The notes beneath the pieces were generated by a model. The model saw only the letters and a program-made list of their open reading frames with translations. It did not search any database and was not told the origin of the DNA. Made by a program: the position numbers and the translations under genes. Shown here in pieces: positions 17,321 through 26,473 of a DNA stretch of 64,000 bases. Source of the stretch: Afifellaceae bacterium (GTDB taxonomy: Bacteria; Pseudomonadota; Alphaproteobacteria; Rhizobiales; Afifellaceae); NCBI GenBank assembly GCA_028281235.1, contig JANQKG010000001.1:62001-126000 (forward strand), given 5' to 3'. Position 1 is the stretch's first letter, and the number at the start of each line of letters is the position of its first letter.

Positions 17321-18202
17321 ATGCATTGCACGATCGACACCGCGCCCTTCACAGTGACCGGCGAGCGCCCAGTGAGGCTCTCCGACGCGCCCCATAAGGT
17401 CGACTCGTTCTATACCGACAAGGACGACTACAAGGCGCTGCTGGAGGAGTTCCAGGAGGAGATCAACGACCTCCAGCGCATGATGTACGCGCATGACCGT
17501 CACAGCGTGCTCCTGGTGTTCCAGGCCATGGATGCGGCGGGCAAGGACAGCACGATCCGCCACATCATGTCAGGCGTGAACGTGCACGGCGTCACCGTCC
17601 ATCCCTTCAAGCGTCCCAGCTCGGAGGAGCTCGATCACGACTTCCTGTGGCGGACGACCAAGGCGCTTCCCCAGCGCGGCCGGATCGGCATTTTCAACCG
17701 CTCCTATTATGAGGAGGTTCTGGTCGTGCGCGTGCATCCGGACATCCTCACCCAATATCAGAAGGTGCCGCCGGAGCTGATCGACCTCGATGCGGTGTGG
17801 GCGGAGCGCTACGAATCCATACGCGATCTTGAGCGGCATCTGGCGCGCAACGGCACCATGGTGTTGAAGTTTTTCCTGAATCTCAGTCGTGACGAACAGC
17901 GCAACCGTTTCATATCGCGCATCGATGAGCCGGAGAAGAATTGGAAGTTCTCCGAGGACGACGTCAAGGAGCGTGGCTTCTGGGACGATTATCAGCGTGC
18001 CTATGAGGATGCGATCAACGCCACGGCCGCGCCGCACGCGCCGTGGTTCGTCATTCCTGCCGACGACAAAAGGAACATGCGGCTGATCGTTTCGCAGATC
18101 GTCCTGGAGCGCCTGGGCAGGCTGAACCTGCACTACCCCAATGTCAGCGATGAGCGGCGGCAGGCATTGCAGCACTGCCGTGAGATGCTGCTCGACGATT
18201 AG
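17321..18202 (+). CDS. ppk2: Polyphosphate kinase 2 family protein
   Basis: A 293-residue PPK2-family phosphotransferase that moves phosphate between polyphosphate and nucleotides. The P-loop is FQAMDAAGKDSTIRHIMSG, with VNVHGVTVHPFKRPSSEEL after it. The second motif is GRIGIFNRSYYEEVLVVRVHP, and the lid has FISRIDEPEKNWKFSEDDVKER. The length fits class III-type single-domain enzymes; whether ADP or AMP is preferred cannot be read from the sequence. I chose the ATG at 17321; a GTG at 17282 gives an implausible N-terminus. No clear Shine-Dalgarno precedes either start. Confidence 0.9.
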   Translation: MHCTIDTAPFTVTGERPVRLSDAPHKVDSFYTDKDDYKALLEEFQEEINDLQRMMYAHDRHSVLLVFQAMDAAGKDSTIRHIMSGVNVHGVTVHPFKRPSSEELDHDFLWRTTKALPQRGRIGIFNRSYYEEVLVVRVHPDILTQYQKVPPELIDLDAVWAERYESIRDLERHLARNGTMVLKFFLNLSRDEQRNRFISRIDEPEKNWKFSEDDVKERGFWDDYQRAYEDAINATAAPHAPWFVIPADDKRNMRLIVSQIVLERLGRLNLHYPNVSDERRQALQHCREMLLDD

Positions 18203-18360
18203 AGCCTTTTCCGTTCTGACCCAATCAGAATGGAGGCTCTATGTCTTTGCCGGAGCATGATCTTATCCGAAAGACCGGTGGCCACTTTTCGGGATCATGA
18301 GTCTTTGCTGGAGCATGATCTTGTCCGAAAACCGGTTCCCACTTTTCGGGATCATGCTCT
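18201..18360. repeat. Three-unit palindromic repeat array
   Basis: Unit A (about 18201-18240) is an interrupted palindrome with arms AGAGCC / GGCTCT and inner arms TTCTGA / TCAGAA. Units B (18244-18300) and C (18301-18360) are tandem near-copies of one palindrome. Each reads GGAGCATGATCTT, then CCGAAA, then CCACTTTTCGGGATCATG, so GAGCATGATC can pair with GATCATGCTC. Very similar units are scattered through Rhizobiales genomes (from memory). They start right at the ppk2 stop and could end its transcript. The remaining gap to 18525 shows only the ribosome site of the next gene. Confidence 0.8.
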
Positions 18361-18525
18361 AACGCTCCGCGCCCGCTCTTTATCCTCAGCCACATTAACC
18401 AGAGAACGCCGATCTTCGTTTGAACGGTGGTCAGCGCGTCGTGTGTGGGTTACCTTCCTATGTGGGCTACGAGCGCGGACTCGTGAGGCTGGCCTGTTTA
18501 GTACGGAGTGGAGGTCTCACCGAAG

Positions 18526-18837
18526 ATGAGCGACGCGCAACAGAAGCTCTTGGAGCGGAAGAAGCGACTGGTCGAGCAAATCGCAGAGCTCGACAAGCAG
18601 GTCGCAGAGCTGAGGCGGCGCGATGACCGGCGCCGTGCGGAACTGGCCGGCAAGGCGGTGCTCCGATACGCGCAGGACAATCCCCAGTTCTCAGCAATCC
18701 TGCGCGGAATCCTGGACACGTCGGTGGTGCAGAAGCGCGATCGCGATCTCTTCGAGCTTGAAGACCAGCCGCCGGAGCCGACGCCGATCAGGCGTGAGAT
18801 CCTCGTTGGGGTTCGCCAGGCCGTCAAAAGCAACTAG
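18526..18837 (+). CDS. Small coiled-coil protein, tandem paralog 1
   Basis: A 103-residue protein. Residues 1-40 (LLERKKRLVEQIAELDKQVA) form a heptad-like coiled coil. Residues about 42-80 (AELAGKAVLRYAQDNPQFSA, then ILRGILDTSVVQKRDRDLFEL) form a short conserved module. The module recurs in the next gene, so the two are tandem duplicates. The ATG at 18526 has GGAGG eleven bases upstream; a GTG at 18508 is in frame. The layout (coiled coil plus a small helical module ending in 'RDR..fEL') reminds me of accessory mobilization proteins found near MobA/MobL relaxases, but I am not sure and no relaxase is near. Confidence 0.65.
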   Translation: MSDAQQKLLERKKRLVEQIAELDKQVAELRRRDDRRRAELAGKAVLRYAQDNPQFSAILRGILDTSVVQKRDRDLFELEDQPPEPTPIRREILVGVRQAVKSN

Positions 18838-18862
18838 TCGCCTTTTTTTTGCGGAAACGGGG

Positions 18863-19111
18863 ATGCCGGACCGAGAAAGAGAACAGCGGCGAGCGGAAGT
18901 GGCAGGCGAGGCCGTCCTGAAATTCGCCAAGAGGGACCGACAGTTCGCAATCGTGCTTCGCGATATTCTTGAAGGCTCAATCACCGATCCGGCGGATCGG
19001 GAGCTGCTCGGTCTTAAGGCACAAATCCCGGTCAGGCGGCACTTGCTCAATCGCGAAGCACAACGCGCCGTCTTTGCTGACCTCGGCGCGGATTCCATTT
19101 TGGGGCAATAG
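18863..19111 (+). CDS. Small protein, tandem paralog 2
   Basis: An 82-residue protein aligning with the C-terminal module of the preceding gene: AEVAGEAVLKFAKRDRQFAI against AELAGKAVLRYAQDNPQFSA, and VLRDILEGSITDPADRELLGL against ILRGILDTSVVQKRDRDLFEL. It lacks most of the coiled coil. A run of eight or more T lies between the genes (about 18842-18850), with the ATG at 18863 preceded by GGAAACGGGG. It probably arose by duplication and partial loss. It is convergent with the enolase-superfamily gene, 25 bases away. Function unknown. Confidence 0.65.
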   Translation: MPDREREQRRAEVAGEAVLKFAKRDRQFAIVLRDILEGSITDPADRELLGLKAQIPVRRHLLNREAQRAVFADLGADSILGQ

Positions 19112-19136
19112 AGCCGGCGCACAGCCGGCGCAGCGT

Positions 19137-20240
19137 TCAATCCGGTCCGTCGTGGGCGGCGGCGAGCTTCTCCATATCGAAGACCACGCCGGTGCCGGGA
19201 ATATCGGGCGCCACTGCGAGATGATCCTCCATCACCAGCGGCCGGGTCGTGTACTGGTCGATCGGAAAGGAATGGACCTCCAGCCAGCCGGCATTGGCCT
19301 GGCCGGAAACGAGGCTCACGTGAAGCTCCTGCATGCCGTGGCTGCAGACCGGGACGCCAGCCTGGCGTGCGCGTTCGGCGACCTGCAGCCAGCCTGTCAC
19401 GCCGCCGCAATTGGACGCGTCGGGCTGGATGTATGAGAGTTTGGAGCGCGCGAACGCGTATTCGAACTCATGGATGGTGTGAAGGTTCTCACCCATCGCC
19501 AGCGGCACGTTCGTGGCATCGGCGATCCTGGCGTAGCCGTCATAATCATCGGGAATGGTGGGCTCTTCAAACCAGGTCAGGTCGAACGGCTTGAAGGCCT
19601 CGGCCGCCTGAATGGCCTCCGGAACGCTCATGGAATAATTGGCGTCCACCATGAGCCTCACATCGGGGCCGATCAGCTCGCGCACCGCCTTGACCCGCTC
19701 TACGTCTTCCTGAAGCGTCGGCTGACCCACCTTGATCTTGACCGCGTTGAAGCCGGCATCGAGATAGGAGCGTATCGACCGAAGCAGCTTGTCGAGCGGG
19801 TCATTCAGATCGATGCCGCCGCGATAAGCACGGCACCGGTCGGACACGCCGCCCGCCAGCTTACAAAGCGGCTTGTCCAGTGCCTTGCCGCGCAGATCCC
19901 ACAGCGCGATGTCGATCGCTGAGATGGCAAAGGATGCGATACCGCCGCGGCCGACATAGTGCACGTGCCAGAGCATCGCGTCGTAAAGCGCTTCGATATC
20001 CGTCGCACCCTGCCCTGCCACGAAGGGCGCCAGGTCGTTCTCGACCATCGCCAGAACGGCGCGCCCGCCGCGTCCGCCGGTATAGGTGTAGCCGACGCCC
20101 CTGTTGCCACCGCGGAGTGTTATCTCCACGACGATCAGCTCGAAATGCGTGTGGTCGCCATGCTTGGCGTCGCGCATCACTTCCGGCAGCGGGACCCGGA
20201 AGAACCGCGCGTCGACGGCTTCGATCGTGGATGACGTCAC
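19137..20240 (-). CDS. Mandelate racemase / muconate lactonizing enzyme family protein
   Basis: A 367-residue enolase-superfamily enzyme. The N-terminal capping domain ends near [20 protein letters not shown]. The barrel carries [10 protein letters not shown] (general base Lys region), LMVDANYSM (metal ligand Asp), [14 protein letters not shown] (Glu), [19 protein letters not shown] (third ligand Asp) and [12 protein letters not shown] (His). It likely abstracts a proton next to a carboxylate of an acid sugar or related compound; the exact substrate is not readable. I chose the GTG at 20240 (GGAG upstream, native start [18 protein letters not shown]). It follows the DUF2333 gene by 28 bases. 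Confidence 0.88.
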   Translation of the reverse strand: MTSSTIEAVDARFFRVPLPEVMRDAKHGDHTHFELIVVEITLRGGNRGVGYTYTGGRGGRAVLAMVENDLAPFVAGQGATDIEALYDAMLWHVHYVGRGGIASFAISAIDIALWDLRGKALDKPLCKLAGGVSDRCRAYRGGIDLNDPLDKLLRSIRSYLDAGFNAVKIKVGQPTLQEDVERVKAVRELIGPDVRLMVDANYSMSVPEAIQAAEAFKPFDLTWFEEPTIPDDYDGYARIADATNVPLAMGENLHTIHEFEYAFARSKLSYIQPDASNCGGVTGWLQVAERARQAGVPVCSHGMQELHVSLVSGQANAGWLEVHSFPIDQYTTRPLVMEDHLAVAPDIPGTGVVFDMEKLAAAHDGPD

Positions 20241-20268
20241 CAGTCGCTCCGCTTGCTTGGACTCCGCC

Positions 20269-21420
20269 CTAACGGTCCAGCACCAGCCGTATCTCAACCA
20301 GATTGGAGCGGACACGCAGAATATAGAAGCCCATGATGGCGAGATGGGACGGCATCAGCCAGCCGGATTCGGCTCCATTGGAGATGATGAAGGGCTGTAT
20401 GTTGAGCGCCGCGCTGAGTTGCTCCGACAGGGTCGCCCACAAAGGTTCGAGCCTGCGCTGGGCAATGACGTCGCTGAAATCGGCGCCGGCGGCGGTCAGA
20501 ATGCCGTAATAGCCATAGAGCTGCCCGTAGGCGAACCAGAAACGATCATCGGCGCGGGTGTCGAACCAGCCGCTGTTATATTCCTCGGAGCGGTCGCGCA
20601 GGATCGCGGTCGTGGCGCCAATATCGTTGGCGATGCGGTCGAGGAATTGCAGCAGATTATCGGCGCGCGCGTCAAAGACGGCCTCACACGCCACGAGCCG
20701 CTCGTTGAAGGCCTGGAGGTCCTTGATCGCGGAACGATAGAAGCTCGGCGTGGGCGTTTTCGGGCCGAAGGGGCTCAGCCCAAAATACCAGGCATATTCG
20801 TCGAATTGCAGGTTGCCGCGCGCGTTCTGCAGATTGCTGTCGACCTGTGACGTGCCGCGCACCCGGCCAAGCATGTCGACAAGCTCAATGGCGGTGCGGC
20901 GCACGGCCTGGTTCACGCCGCGCTGGAACGACGCCTTGTTGTCGAAGAACGGCGTGTTGTCCCAATCAAGCCCGAACAGGCCGAGCTTGTAGAGGAGCAT
21001 GGAGGAGATCCAGGCGTTGCGGTTGACGTTGAAGTCGACGAGGTCGGCGGTGGCGTCGACGACAAGCGACCGCTCACAGCGCGAGGCGGCGGGCGCCTCG
21101 CTCGGCGCCGCGCCATCCTCAGCAGCGGTCTCCGGCGCCCCGGGCGTGCTCCGCTGATCGCTCCCGGCATCACGGACATAGGCGGTGGCGTAGGTGATGT
21201 CGAAACCCGCCCAGCGCTGGGTGCTCCAGAAGAAGTAGCCGTAAAGCCCGACAATGCCGAGAACGATGGCGCCGAACACGGCCTTCAAGATCCATCCGCG
21301 GCGCACATACCAGCGCCCGAGCCAGGCGAACGGCCGCAAAAGGAACTGGACGGCGCGGCCGATCCCCCGACGCACAGCTCCGAAGGCCCCGCTGAGGGCC
21401 TGTGTCATCCTATCAAGCAT
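20269..21420 (-). CDS. DUF2333 family membrane-anchored protein
   Basis: A 383-residue protein with one N-terminal TM helix (residues about 46-66, [21 protein letters not shown]) after a basic cytoplasmic tail; the remainder is probably periplasmic. Conserved-looking landmarks are [41 protein letters not shown] and [21 protein letters not shown]. This matches DUF2333, whose function is unknown. The linker at about 86-112 is Ala/Pro/Glu-rich. It is transcribed with the downstream enolase-superfamily gene and diverges from gnd. Confidence 0.85.
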   Translation of the reverse strand: MLDRMTQALSGAFGAVRRGIGRAVQFLLRPFAWLGRWYVRRGWILKAVFGAIVLGIVGLYGYFFWSTQRWAGFDITYATAYVRDAGSDQRSTPGAPETAAEDGAAPSEAPAASRCERSLVVDATADLVDFNVNRNAWISSMLLYKLGLFGLDWDNTPFFDNKASFQRGVNQAVRRTAIELVDMLGRVRGTSQVDSNLQNARGNLQFDEYAWYFGLSPFGPKTPTPSFYRSAIKDLQAFNERLVACEAVFDARADNLLQFLDRIANDIGATTAILRDRSEEYNSGWFDTRADDRFWFAYGQLYGYYGILTAAGADFSDVIAQRRLEPLWATLSEQLSAALNIQPFIISNGAESGWLMPSHLAIMGFYILRVRSNLVEIRLVLDR

Positions 21421-21615
21421 GGACCTTTGCGCTTTCGACTGGTTCTCTCAATCAAGGCTGGCGCGCCGCCGGCCGGCAGACATTAGCCCGGCTTCACGCC
21501 GTTTCTACATGGTGGCGAAGTCCGGCGACGCCAAGGCGCGGCGTCGATTGTCGATCGATCGCGGGCATGCAAGAACCGTCGTCGATGATGGATCGGCGAG
21601 GGAGCGGGCGCCCGC

Positions 21616-23031
21616 ATGAGTGAACCTGCAGCGGAAATCGGCCTCATTGGCCTCGGCGTCATGGGGCAGAACCTCGCCCTTAACATCGCCGATCACGGCT
21701 TCCCGATCGCCGTCTACAATCGGACTCCGGCCAGGACGGACGCATTTGCCGGGAGCGAGGAGGCGCGGGGCTTACCGGTTACCGGCCACGCCGAACTCGG
21801 CTCGTTCATCGCGGGTCTCAGCCGGCCGCGGGCGATGATCCTCATGGTGAAGGCGGGCGAGGCCACCGACCAGCAGATCGACGCGCTCGTTCCTCTACTT
21901 GAGGCCGACGACCTCATTATCGACGGCGGCAACGCGCATTATTACGACACGATCCGGCGCGATGCCGCGCTCAGCGCCAAGGGCCTGCGTTTTCTCGGGA
22001 CGGGCGTCTCCGGCGGCGAGGAAGGCGCCCGCAACGGCCCCTCCATCATGATCGGTGGTGCGGCCGACGCTGCTCAGCGTGTCGATCCCATCTTCAAGGC
22101 GATCGCTGCTCAAGTCGACAGCCGGCCCTGCGCGGCTCATCTCGGCCCGGATGGCGCCGGCCATTTCGTCAAGATGATGCATAACGGCATCGAATATGCC
22201 GACATGCAGCTGATCGCGGAAACCTACGCGCTCATGCAACACGTGCTCGGCCTCGATTATCCCGCCATGCAGGCGGCATTCGCCGAATGGCATCGCGGCG
22301 ATCTCGATTCCTATCTGATTGAGATCACGGCCGACATTCTGGGCAAGACCGACGCAGAGACCGGCCTGCCCATGGTGGAGGTGATCCTCGACCGCGCCGG
22401 GCAGAAGGGGACCGGCGGCTGGGCCGTGCAGGCGGCGATCGAATACGGCGCGCCGGCGGCGACGATTGCCGAGGCAGTTGCGGCGCGCGGGCTCTCCGCG
22501 CTGAAGGCGGAGCGCGAACACGCGGCGGCGAAGCTTCCCGCCGGCGGCGTCGGGCGCGATCATGGCGTCTCGCTGGAGGCTTTGCGCGACGCATTGCTGG
22601 CGGCGAAGGTCTGCGCCTACGCGCAGGGCTTTGCTGCAATGGCAGCTGCCTCCGAGGCGCATCATTGGGACCTCGATTTCGGCACCATCGCAGCGATCTG
22701 GCGCGGCGGCTGCATCATCCGCGCGCGCTTCCTCGACCGGATCGTCGACGCCTACGCGGCCGATCCGAAACTCCCCAATCTGCTCGTCGATCCCTATTTC
22801 GTCGACCTTCTCGCCAAGGCGCAGCCCGGCTGGCGTGCGGTCGTCGCGGCGGCGGCCATGCGCGGCGTGCCGGTGCCGGCGCTCAGCTCAGCACTTGCCT
22901 ATTTCGATAGCTATCGCTCCGCGCGACTGCCGGCCAATCTGCTCCAGGCGCAGCGCGACTATTTCGGCGCACACACCTACGAACGCGTCGACAAGCCCGG
23001 CACGTTCCACACCGACTGGGCGAAGCTTTGA
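21616..23031 (+). CDS. gnd: 6-phosphogluconate dehydrogenase, decarboxylating
   Basis: A 471-residue enzyme, the full length of the long (Gnd-type) family. It oxidises 6-phosphogluconate to ribulose-5-phosphate and CO2 with NAD(P). Landmarks are the Rossmann [55 protein letters not shown] (substrate loop), [20 protein letters not shown] (catalytic Lys and substrate contacts) and [14 protein letters not shown]. The start at 21616 follows a GAGGGAG run. gntK starts 3 bases after its stop. The product ribulose-5-phosphate feeds the same pool used by the Calvin genes in this window. Confidence 0.95.
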   Translation: MSEPAAEIGLIGLGVMGQNLALNIADHGFPIAVYNRTPARTDAFAGSEEARGLPVTGHAELGSFIAGLSRPRAMILMVKAGEATDQQIDALVPLLEADDLIIDGGNAHYYDTIRRDAALSAKGLRFLGTGVSGGEEGARNGPSIMIGGAADAAQRVDPIFKAIAAQVDSRPCAAHLGPDGAGHFVKMMHNGIEYADMQLIAETYALMQHVLGLDYPAMQAAFAEWHRGDLDSYLIEITADILGKTDAETGLPMVEVILDRAGQKGTGGWAVQAAIEYGAPAATIAEAVAARGLSALKAEREHAAAKLPAGGVGRDHGVSLEALRDALLAAKVCAYAQGFAAMAAASEAHHWDLDFGTIAAIWRGGCIIRARFLDRIVDAYAADPKLPNLLVDPYFVDLLAKAQPGWRAVVAAAAMRGVPVPALSSALAYFDSYRSARLPANLLQAQRDYFGAHTYERVDKPGTFHTDWAKL

Positions 23032-23034
23032 GCC

Positions 23035-23529
23035 ATGGTCATCGTGGTCATGGGCGTGAGCGGTGCCGGCAAGACCACGATCGGCCGTGCGCTCGCCGAA
23101 GCGCTTCACGCCGACTTCGCCGAGGGCGACGCCTATCACCCGCCGGAGAACGTCGCGAAGATGAAGAGCGGCACGCCGCTCAATGACGACGACCGCCTGC
23201 CCTGGCTCAACGCGCTCAGCCGCGCCATCGGCGAATGGCTCGACGATGAGCGGACAGTGGTGCTCGCCTGCTCGGCCCTGAAGCGGCGCTATCGCGACAT
23301 TCTCCGCAACGGGCATCACGGCGTGCAGTTCGTCTACCTCAAAGGTGACGCGGCGCTGATCCGCCACCGGCTGGATGACCGGCACGACCATTTCATGCCG
23401 GCCAGCCTGCTGGAGAGCCAGCTCGAAGCGTTGGAAGAGCCGCGGCACGCGATCGGAGTGGATGTCACCGACACGCCGGCCGACATCGTGCCGCGCATTA
23501 TCGCTGCGCTGGAAAGCGACGCCGGATAG
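23035..23529 (+). CDS. gntK: Gluconokinase
   Basis: A 164-residue GntK-type kinase making 6-phosphogluconate from gluconate and ATP. The P-loop is VMGVSGAGKTTIGRALAEAL (residues about 5-24). Then come FAEGDAYHPPENVAKMKSGTPL, RTVVLACSALKRRYRDILR and LKGDAALIRHRLDDRHDHFM, all diagnostic. It is coupled to gnd (3-base gap), making a two-step gluconate shunt into pentose phosphates. A REP-like element lies just downstream and may end the transcript. Confidence 0.94.
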   Translation: MVIVVMGVSGAGKTTIGRALAEALHADFAEGDAYHPPENVAKMKSGTPLNDDDRLPWLNALSRAIGEWLDDERTVVLACSALKRRYRDILRNGHHGVQFVYLKGDAALIRHRLDDRHDHFMPASLLESQLEALEEPRHAIGVDVTDTPADIVPRIIAALESDAG

Positions 23530-23551
23530 CGCGTTGGCCGCTCCGCGTATT

Positions 23552-23653
23552 TGTCGTCATTGCCGGGCTTGACCCGGCAATCCGGCGCCGGGCGCCAAAT
23601 ATGGCCAAACCGCTCAGGAATGGATGCCCGGATCAAGTCCGGGCATGACGACT
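23552..23653. repeat. REP-like double-hairpin element, second copy
   Basis: Two hairpins, ATTGCCGGG-CTTGA-CCCGGCAAT (23559-23581) and ATGCCCGGAT-CAA-GTCCGGGCAT (23624-23646), are flanked by TGTCGTCA on the left and TGACGAC on the right. It is the same pair found at 15753-15846 but in reversed order. It lies between the convergent ends of gntK and the NmrA-like gene, where it could stabilise or terminate both messages. Confidence 0.85.
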
Positions 23654-23700
23654 GTAAAAGGGGCGCCGTTCTTAACGCACCGCGTGAGCTGGCTTGACAC

Positions 23701-24582
23701 CTAAGCCGCCTTATCCTGCAGCACGCTCCAGTCCTGCGCGGAGGCCCAGGCCTCGTAGGTGAGCCAGGGCACTTCGGGGAAATCCCGACGCAGCGCAGCG
23801 ATGTCGGCGGAATATCCCACCCGGTCGAACCACTCGAACATCACAGCGAAGTCCTCGCTCTGTGCGCGCAGCGTATCGGGCGGGAAGCCCTCGTAACGAA
23901 TCTCACGACCCGACGCCTTGGCGACAATGGCTGCCGCTTGGTGACCGGTCAGCTCGTCGCCGGCGATGTCGTAGCGCTTACCGAACATTGCCTCGCGGCG
24001 CTCAATCAGCGCGGCGGCGAAGGCGCCGATATCGCTGACGGCGATCTGCTGTAGCGGCCGCTCTGCGGGCATCGCGGCGGCAACCTTGCCCTCCTTCAGA
24101 GCCGGCAGGCCCCAGGGCGAAAGGAGATTGTCCATGAAATAGACCGGTGCGACGATGCTGTAGGGCACGCCGAGCGATGCCAGGTGTTTCTCCACTTCGA
24201 ACTTACTGTCGAAATGCGGGATGCCTGTCGCCTTGTCGGCGCTGGCGACAGAGCCGAAGACGATATGGCCGATTCCGGCTGCTTTGAGCGCGTCCACCAG
24301 CGCGATGCCCTGCTTTGTCTCGTCAGCCGTTCCCGCCTCAAAGGGCGTCGACATCGCGTAGGCGGTGTCAGCACCGCGTGCAGCGCTCGCCAGCGAGCTT
24401 GGATCGGTGAAATCACCGGTGACGATCTTCACGCCGCGCCCGGCGAGCGCCTTTGCGCGGTCTGAATCGGGATTGCGCGTGAGTGCGATGACGCGATGGC
24501 CACGCTGCAAGAGCGCATCGACCGCGGCGCCTCCCTGCTGGCCCGTGGCGCCGGTGACGAAGACGATTCGTTTCTCTGACAT
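23701..24582 (-). CDS. NmrA family NAD(P)-binding protein
   Basis: A 293-residue Rossmann-fold protein of the NmrA/atypical SDR group. The cofactor loop is IVFVTGATGQQGGAAVDALLQ (residues about 5-25). NPDSDRAKALAGRGVKIVTGD and GIGHIVFGSVASADKATGIP follow. A typical SDR YxxxK pair is absent, as in NmrA-like redox sensors and quinone reductases. DISTAL landmarks are IAVSDIGAFAAALIERREAM and ALRRDFPEVPWLTYEAWA. It diverges from a LysR regulator with a shared 119-base intergenic region, so that regulator probably controls it. Whether it is an enzyme or a sensor is undecided. Confidence 0.87.
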   Translation of the reverse strand: MSEKRIVFVTGATGQQGGAAVDALLQRGHRVIALTRNPDSDRAKALAGRGVKIVTGDFTDPSSLASAARGADTAYAMSTPFEAGTADETKQGIALVDALKAAGIGHIVFGSVASADKATGIPHFDSKFEVEKHLASLGVPYSIVAPVYFMDNLLSPWGLPALKEGKVAAAMPAERPLQQIAVSDIGAFAAALIERREAMFGKRYDIAGDELTGHQAAAIVAKASGREIRYEGFPPDTLRAQSEDFAVMFEWFDRVGYSADIAALRRDFPEVPWLTYEAWASAQDWSVLQDKAA

Positions 24583-24650
24583 GGCTCGGTCCTTCCTCAG
24601 TCAAAGCCTCTGATGGAGATGATTTAGGGCGGCAAGACTGTTGCAATAAT

Positions 24651-24682
24651 CGTCAGAAATACGTTTCATTGTTTCTCTGACG
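24651..24682. promoter_or_regulatory. Inverted repeat between NmrA-like and LysR genes
   Basis: CGTCAGA (24651-24657) and TCTGACG (24676-24682) form a perfect 7-bp inverted repeat with an 18-base, AT-rich centre. It sits between the divergent NmrA-like and LysR genes, about 20 bases before the LysR ATG. The position suits an operator for divergent control by the LysR protein. The spacing is larger than the usual T-N11-A core, so this is tentative. Confidence 0.4.
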
Positions 24683-24701
24683 TATAAATCGGACCATCCG
24701 C

Positions 24702-25601
24702 ATGCATGACCTCAACGCGCTCGCAATCTTTGTCAGCGTGGTGGAGGCCGGCAGCTTCACCGGCGGCGCAGCAGCCCTCGGCCTGCCTAAGGGCAGCGTC
24801 AGTCGCAAGATCAGCGGGCTAGAGGCGGCGCTTGGCGTGCGTCTCATCAACCGCACGACCCGCAAGCTGTCGCTCACCGATGTCGGCCGCGCGTACTACG
24901 AACAATGCCGCAAAGGCCTCGGCGAGCTGGAGGCGGCGCACCGCCTCATCGACGAAACGCAATCCGTACCGACGGGCGTGTTGCGCATCTCGGCGCCGGC
25001 CGATACCGGCACAGGCGGGCTGACCGGCTGGATCGAGACCTATCTGAGGCGATACGACCAGGCGAAAATCGAGCTGGTGCTCTCCGACCGATATGTCGAT
25101 CTCATCGCTGAGCGCATTGACCTCGCGTTCCGCGCCGGCCGGCTCAAGGATTCCTCGTTCGTTGCGCGCCGGCTCATGACGAACCGGCGGGTGCTGTGCG
25201 CCAGCCCGGGCTACCTCAAACGCAATGGCGTACCGACAAGCCTGGACGACCTCAGCACCCATGACGGCATCGTGCATGGCGACAGCGTCGCAGGTGCCGT
25301 GTGGCGGCTGCACGGACCGGAGGGCGAGGTCTCCATACCCGTCAACGGGCGCGTCGCCGGGCACAATATGCGTGTCGTCATCAGCGCGGCCTTGGCCGGG
25401 CTGGGTGTGGCGCTCATTCCAGATGCGGTCGCGCACAGCGACATCAAGGCCAAGCGCCTGGTCCGCGTGCTCGATCAATATGCCGGGCCGGAGCTGGGCC
25501 TCTACGCTGTCTATCCAAGCAGCCGTCAGCTCTCGGCAAATGTGCGGGCGTTTCTCGACATCGTCGTGGAGAGCATCAACACGTCACGCCAAGCTCGCTA
25601 G
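24702..25601 (+). CDS. LysR family transcriptional regulator
   Basis: A 299-residue LTTR. The winged helix is LNALAIFVSVVEAGSFTGGAAALGLPKGSVSRKISGLE, shown here in parts: LAIFVSVVEAGSF, then LGLPKGSVSRKISGLEAALG. The effector domain follows (GVLRISAPADTGTGGLTGWI, LRRYDQAKIELVLSDRYVDLI, LIAERIDLAFRAGRLKDSSF), the layout of the DsdC/AaeR-like LTTR subgroup. It is divergent from the NmrA-like gene. Its stop overlaps the stop of the convergent Crp/Fnr gene by four bases (CTAG palindrome). Confidence 0.93.
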   Translation: MHDLNALAIFVSVVEAGSFTGGAAALGLPKGSVSRKISGLEAALGVRLINRTTRKLSLTDVGRAYYEQCRKGLGELEAAHRLIDETQSVPTGVLRISAPADTGTGGLTGWIETYLRRYDQAKIELVLSDRYVDLIAERIDLAFRAGRLKDSSFVARRLMTNRRVLCASPGYLKRNGVPTSLDDLSTHDGIVHGDSVAGAVWRLHGPEGEVSIPVNGRVAGHNMRVVISAALAGLGVALIPDAVAHSDIKAKRLVRVLDQYAGPELGLYAVYPSSRQLSANVRAFLDIVVESINTSRQAR

Positions 25602-26317
25602 TGGCCACGCGCGGCGAGCCCGCTCAGCCGGTCCTGATCGATCACGCCTTGCAGGGCCTCCACCGAATCGATGACCGCCATGTCGCGCTTGATCACAACA
25701 CCGAAGCTCCTGAGGCGCTGAAAGACGCGTGACAGGCTCTCCGCCTTCATGCCGAGCTTGGAGGCGATCAGCGTCTTCTCGTAGGGGAGACGCACGGTGC
25801 ACGCGCCGCTTTGAACCGGGCTTTGCGCGATCAGGAATTCCGCCACGCGCTGGATGCCGGAGAGCCCCTTCACCTGCTCGATCTCGTCGACCAGCGAACG
25901 CACATGGCGGCATACGGAGGCGAGCATGGTCAAGGCCAGGTTCGGGTCGTTGGAGATGGCGGAGACGATGCGCTCCGTCGGGATGGCGACGAGGCGCGCG
26001 TCGGTCACCGCCTCGGCATTGGCGGGGTAGACGTCGCGCGCCAGTGCGGCGATCTCGGCGAAGCTCTGGCGGCGTGTGAAGATGCCGATCACCGCCTCCT
26101 CGCCAGCGGCGGTGGTGCGGAAGACCTTCACCCAGCCTTCGGCGACGATGTAGAAGAGCCGCGCCGGATCGCCCTGTGCGAACACGGCGTCACCGCGCGC
26201 CAAGCTGACGGCACGCGCGCCATCGGTCACCTGCACGAACTCCGCGTCGCTCAGCTCGCTGAACAGCGGCGCGCCGCGCAGGAAGTCCTTGAGATCGTCA
26301 CTGGCGTCGGCAGCCAT
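25598..26317 (-). CDS. Crp/Fnr family transcriptional regulator (candidate nos regulator)
   Basis: A 239-residue protein. The cyclic-nucleotide-binding-like domain (residues about 15-120; GDAVFAQGDPARLFYIVAEG, KVFRTTAAGEEAVIGIFTRR) is followed by a dimer helix (ASVCRHVRSLVDEIEQVKG) and a winged helix. The recognition helix reads KAESLSRVFQRLRSFG; its E--SR matches FNR, which reads TTGA half sites. No N-terminal Cys cluster is present, so it is more DNR/NnrR-like than Fe-S FNR. It is divergent from nosR, and an FNR-like box lies between them, so it probably activates nos under low oxygen or NO. That role is inferred. Confidence 0.88.
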   Translation of the reverse strand: MAADASDDLKDFLRGAPLFSELSDAEFVQVTDGARAVSLARGDAVFAQGDPARLFYIVAEGWVKVFRTTAAGEEAVIGIFTRRQSFAEIAALARDVYPANAEAVTDARLVAIPTERIVSAISNDPNLALTMLASVCRHVRSLVDEIEQVKGLSGIQRVAEFLIAQSPVQSGACTVRLPYEKTLIASKLGMKAESLSRVFQRLRSFGVVIKRDMAVIDSVEALQGVIDQDRLSGLAARGH

Positions 26318-26459
26318 CGCGCTACAGCGTCTTCCTCACTCCCGATCCGGTCGACCGCCGCCAAGCATCGCCCATCGGCAACGCCTCGCTGCGGCGAGCC
26401 AATCGCCGCGGCCAACCGGCTTAAAACCCGTGCCGCCCCTGCCCTTAATCCGGAATCGC

Positions 26460-26473
26460 TTAACCAAAATCAA
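26460..26473. promoter_or_regulatory. FNR/DNR-type box upstream of nosR
   Basis: TTAAC-CAAA-ATCAA follows the TTGAT-N4-ATCAA pattern: the right half is perfect and the left half differs at position 3 (and at 5, where C is common). It lies 62 bases before the nosR start, between nosR and the divergent Crp/Fnr gene. A second, weaker candidate (TTGAG-ACAA-ATCGC) is at 26492-26505. The fit with the E--SR recognition helix of the neighbouring regulator supports the call. Confidence 0.6.

Noticed and set aside
18526..19111. Naming the tandem small proteins MobC
   Set aside because: Resemblance is by layout only, and no relaxase is within 40 kb.
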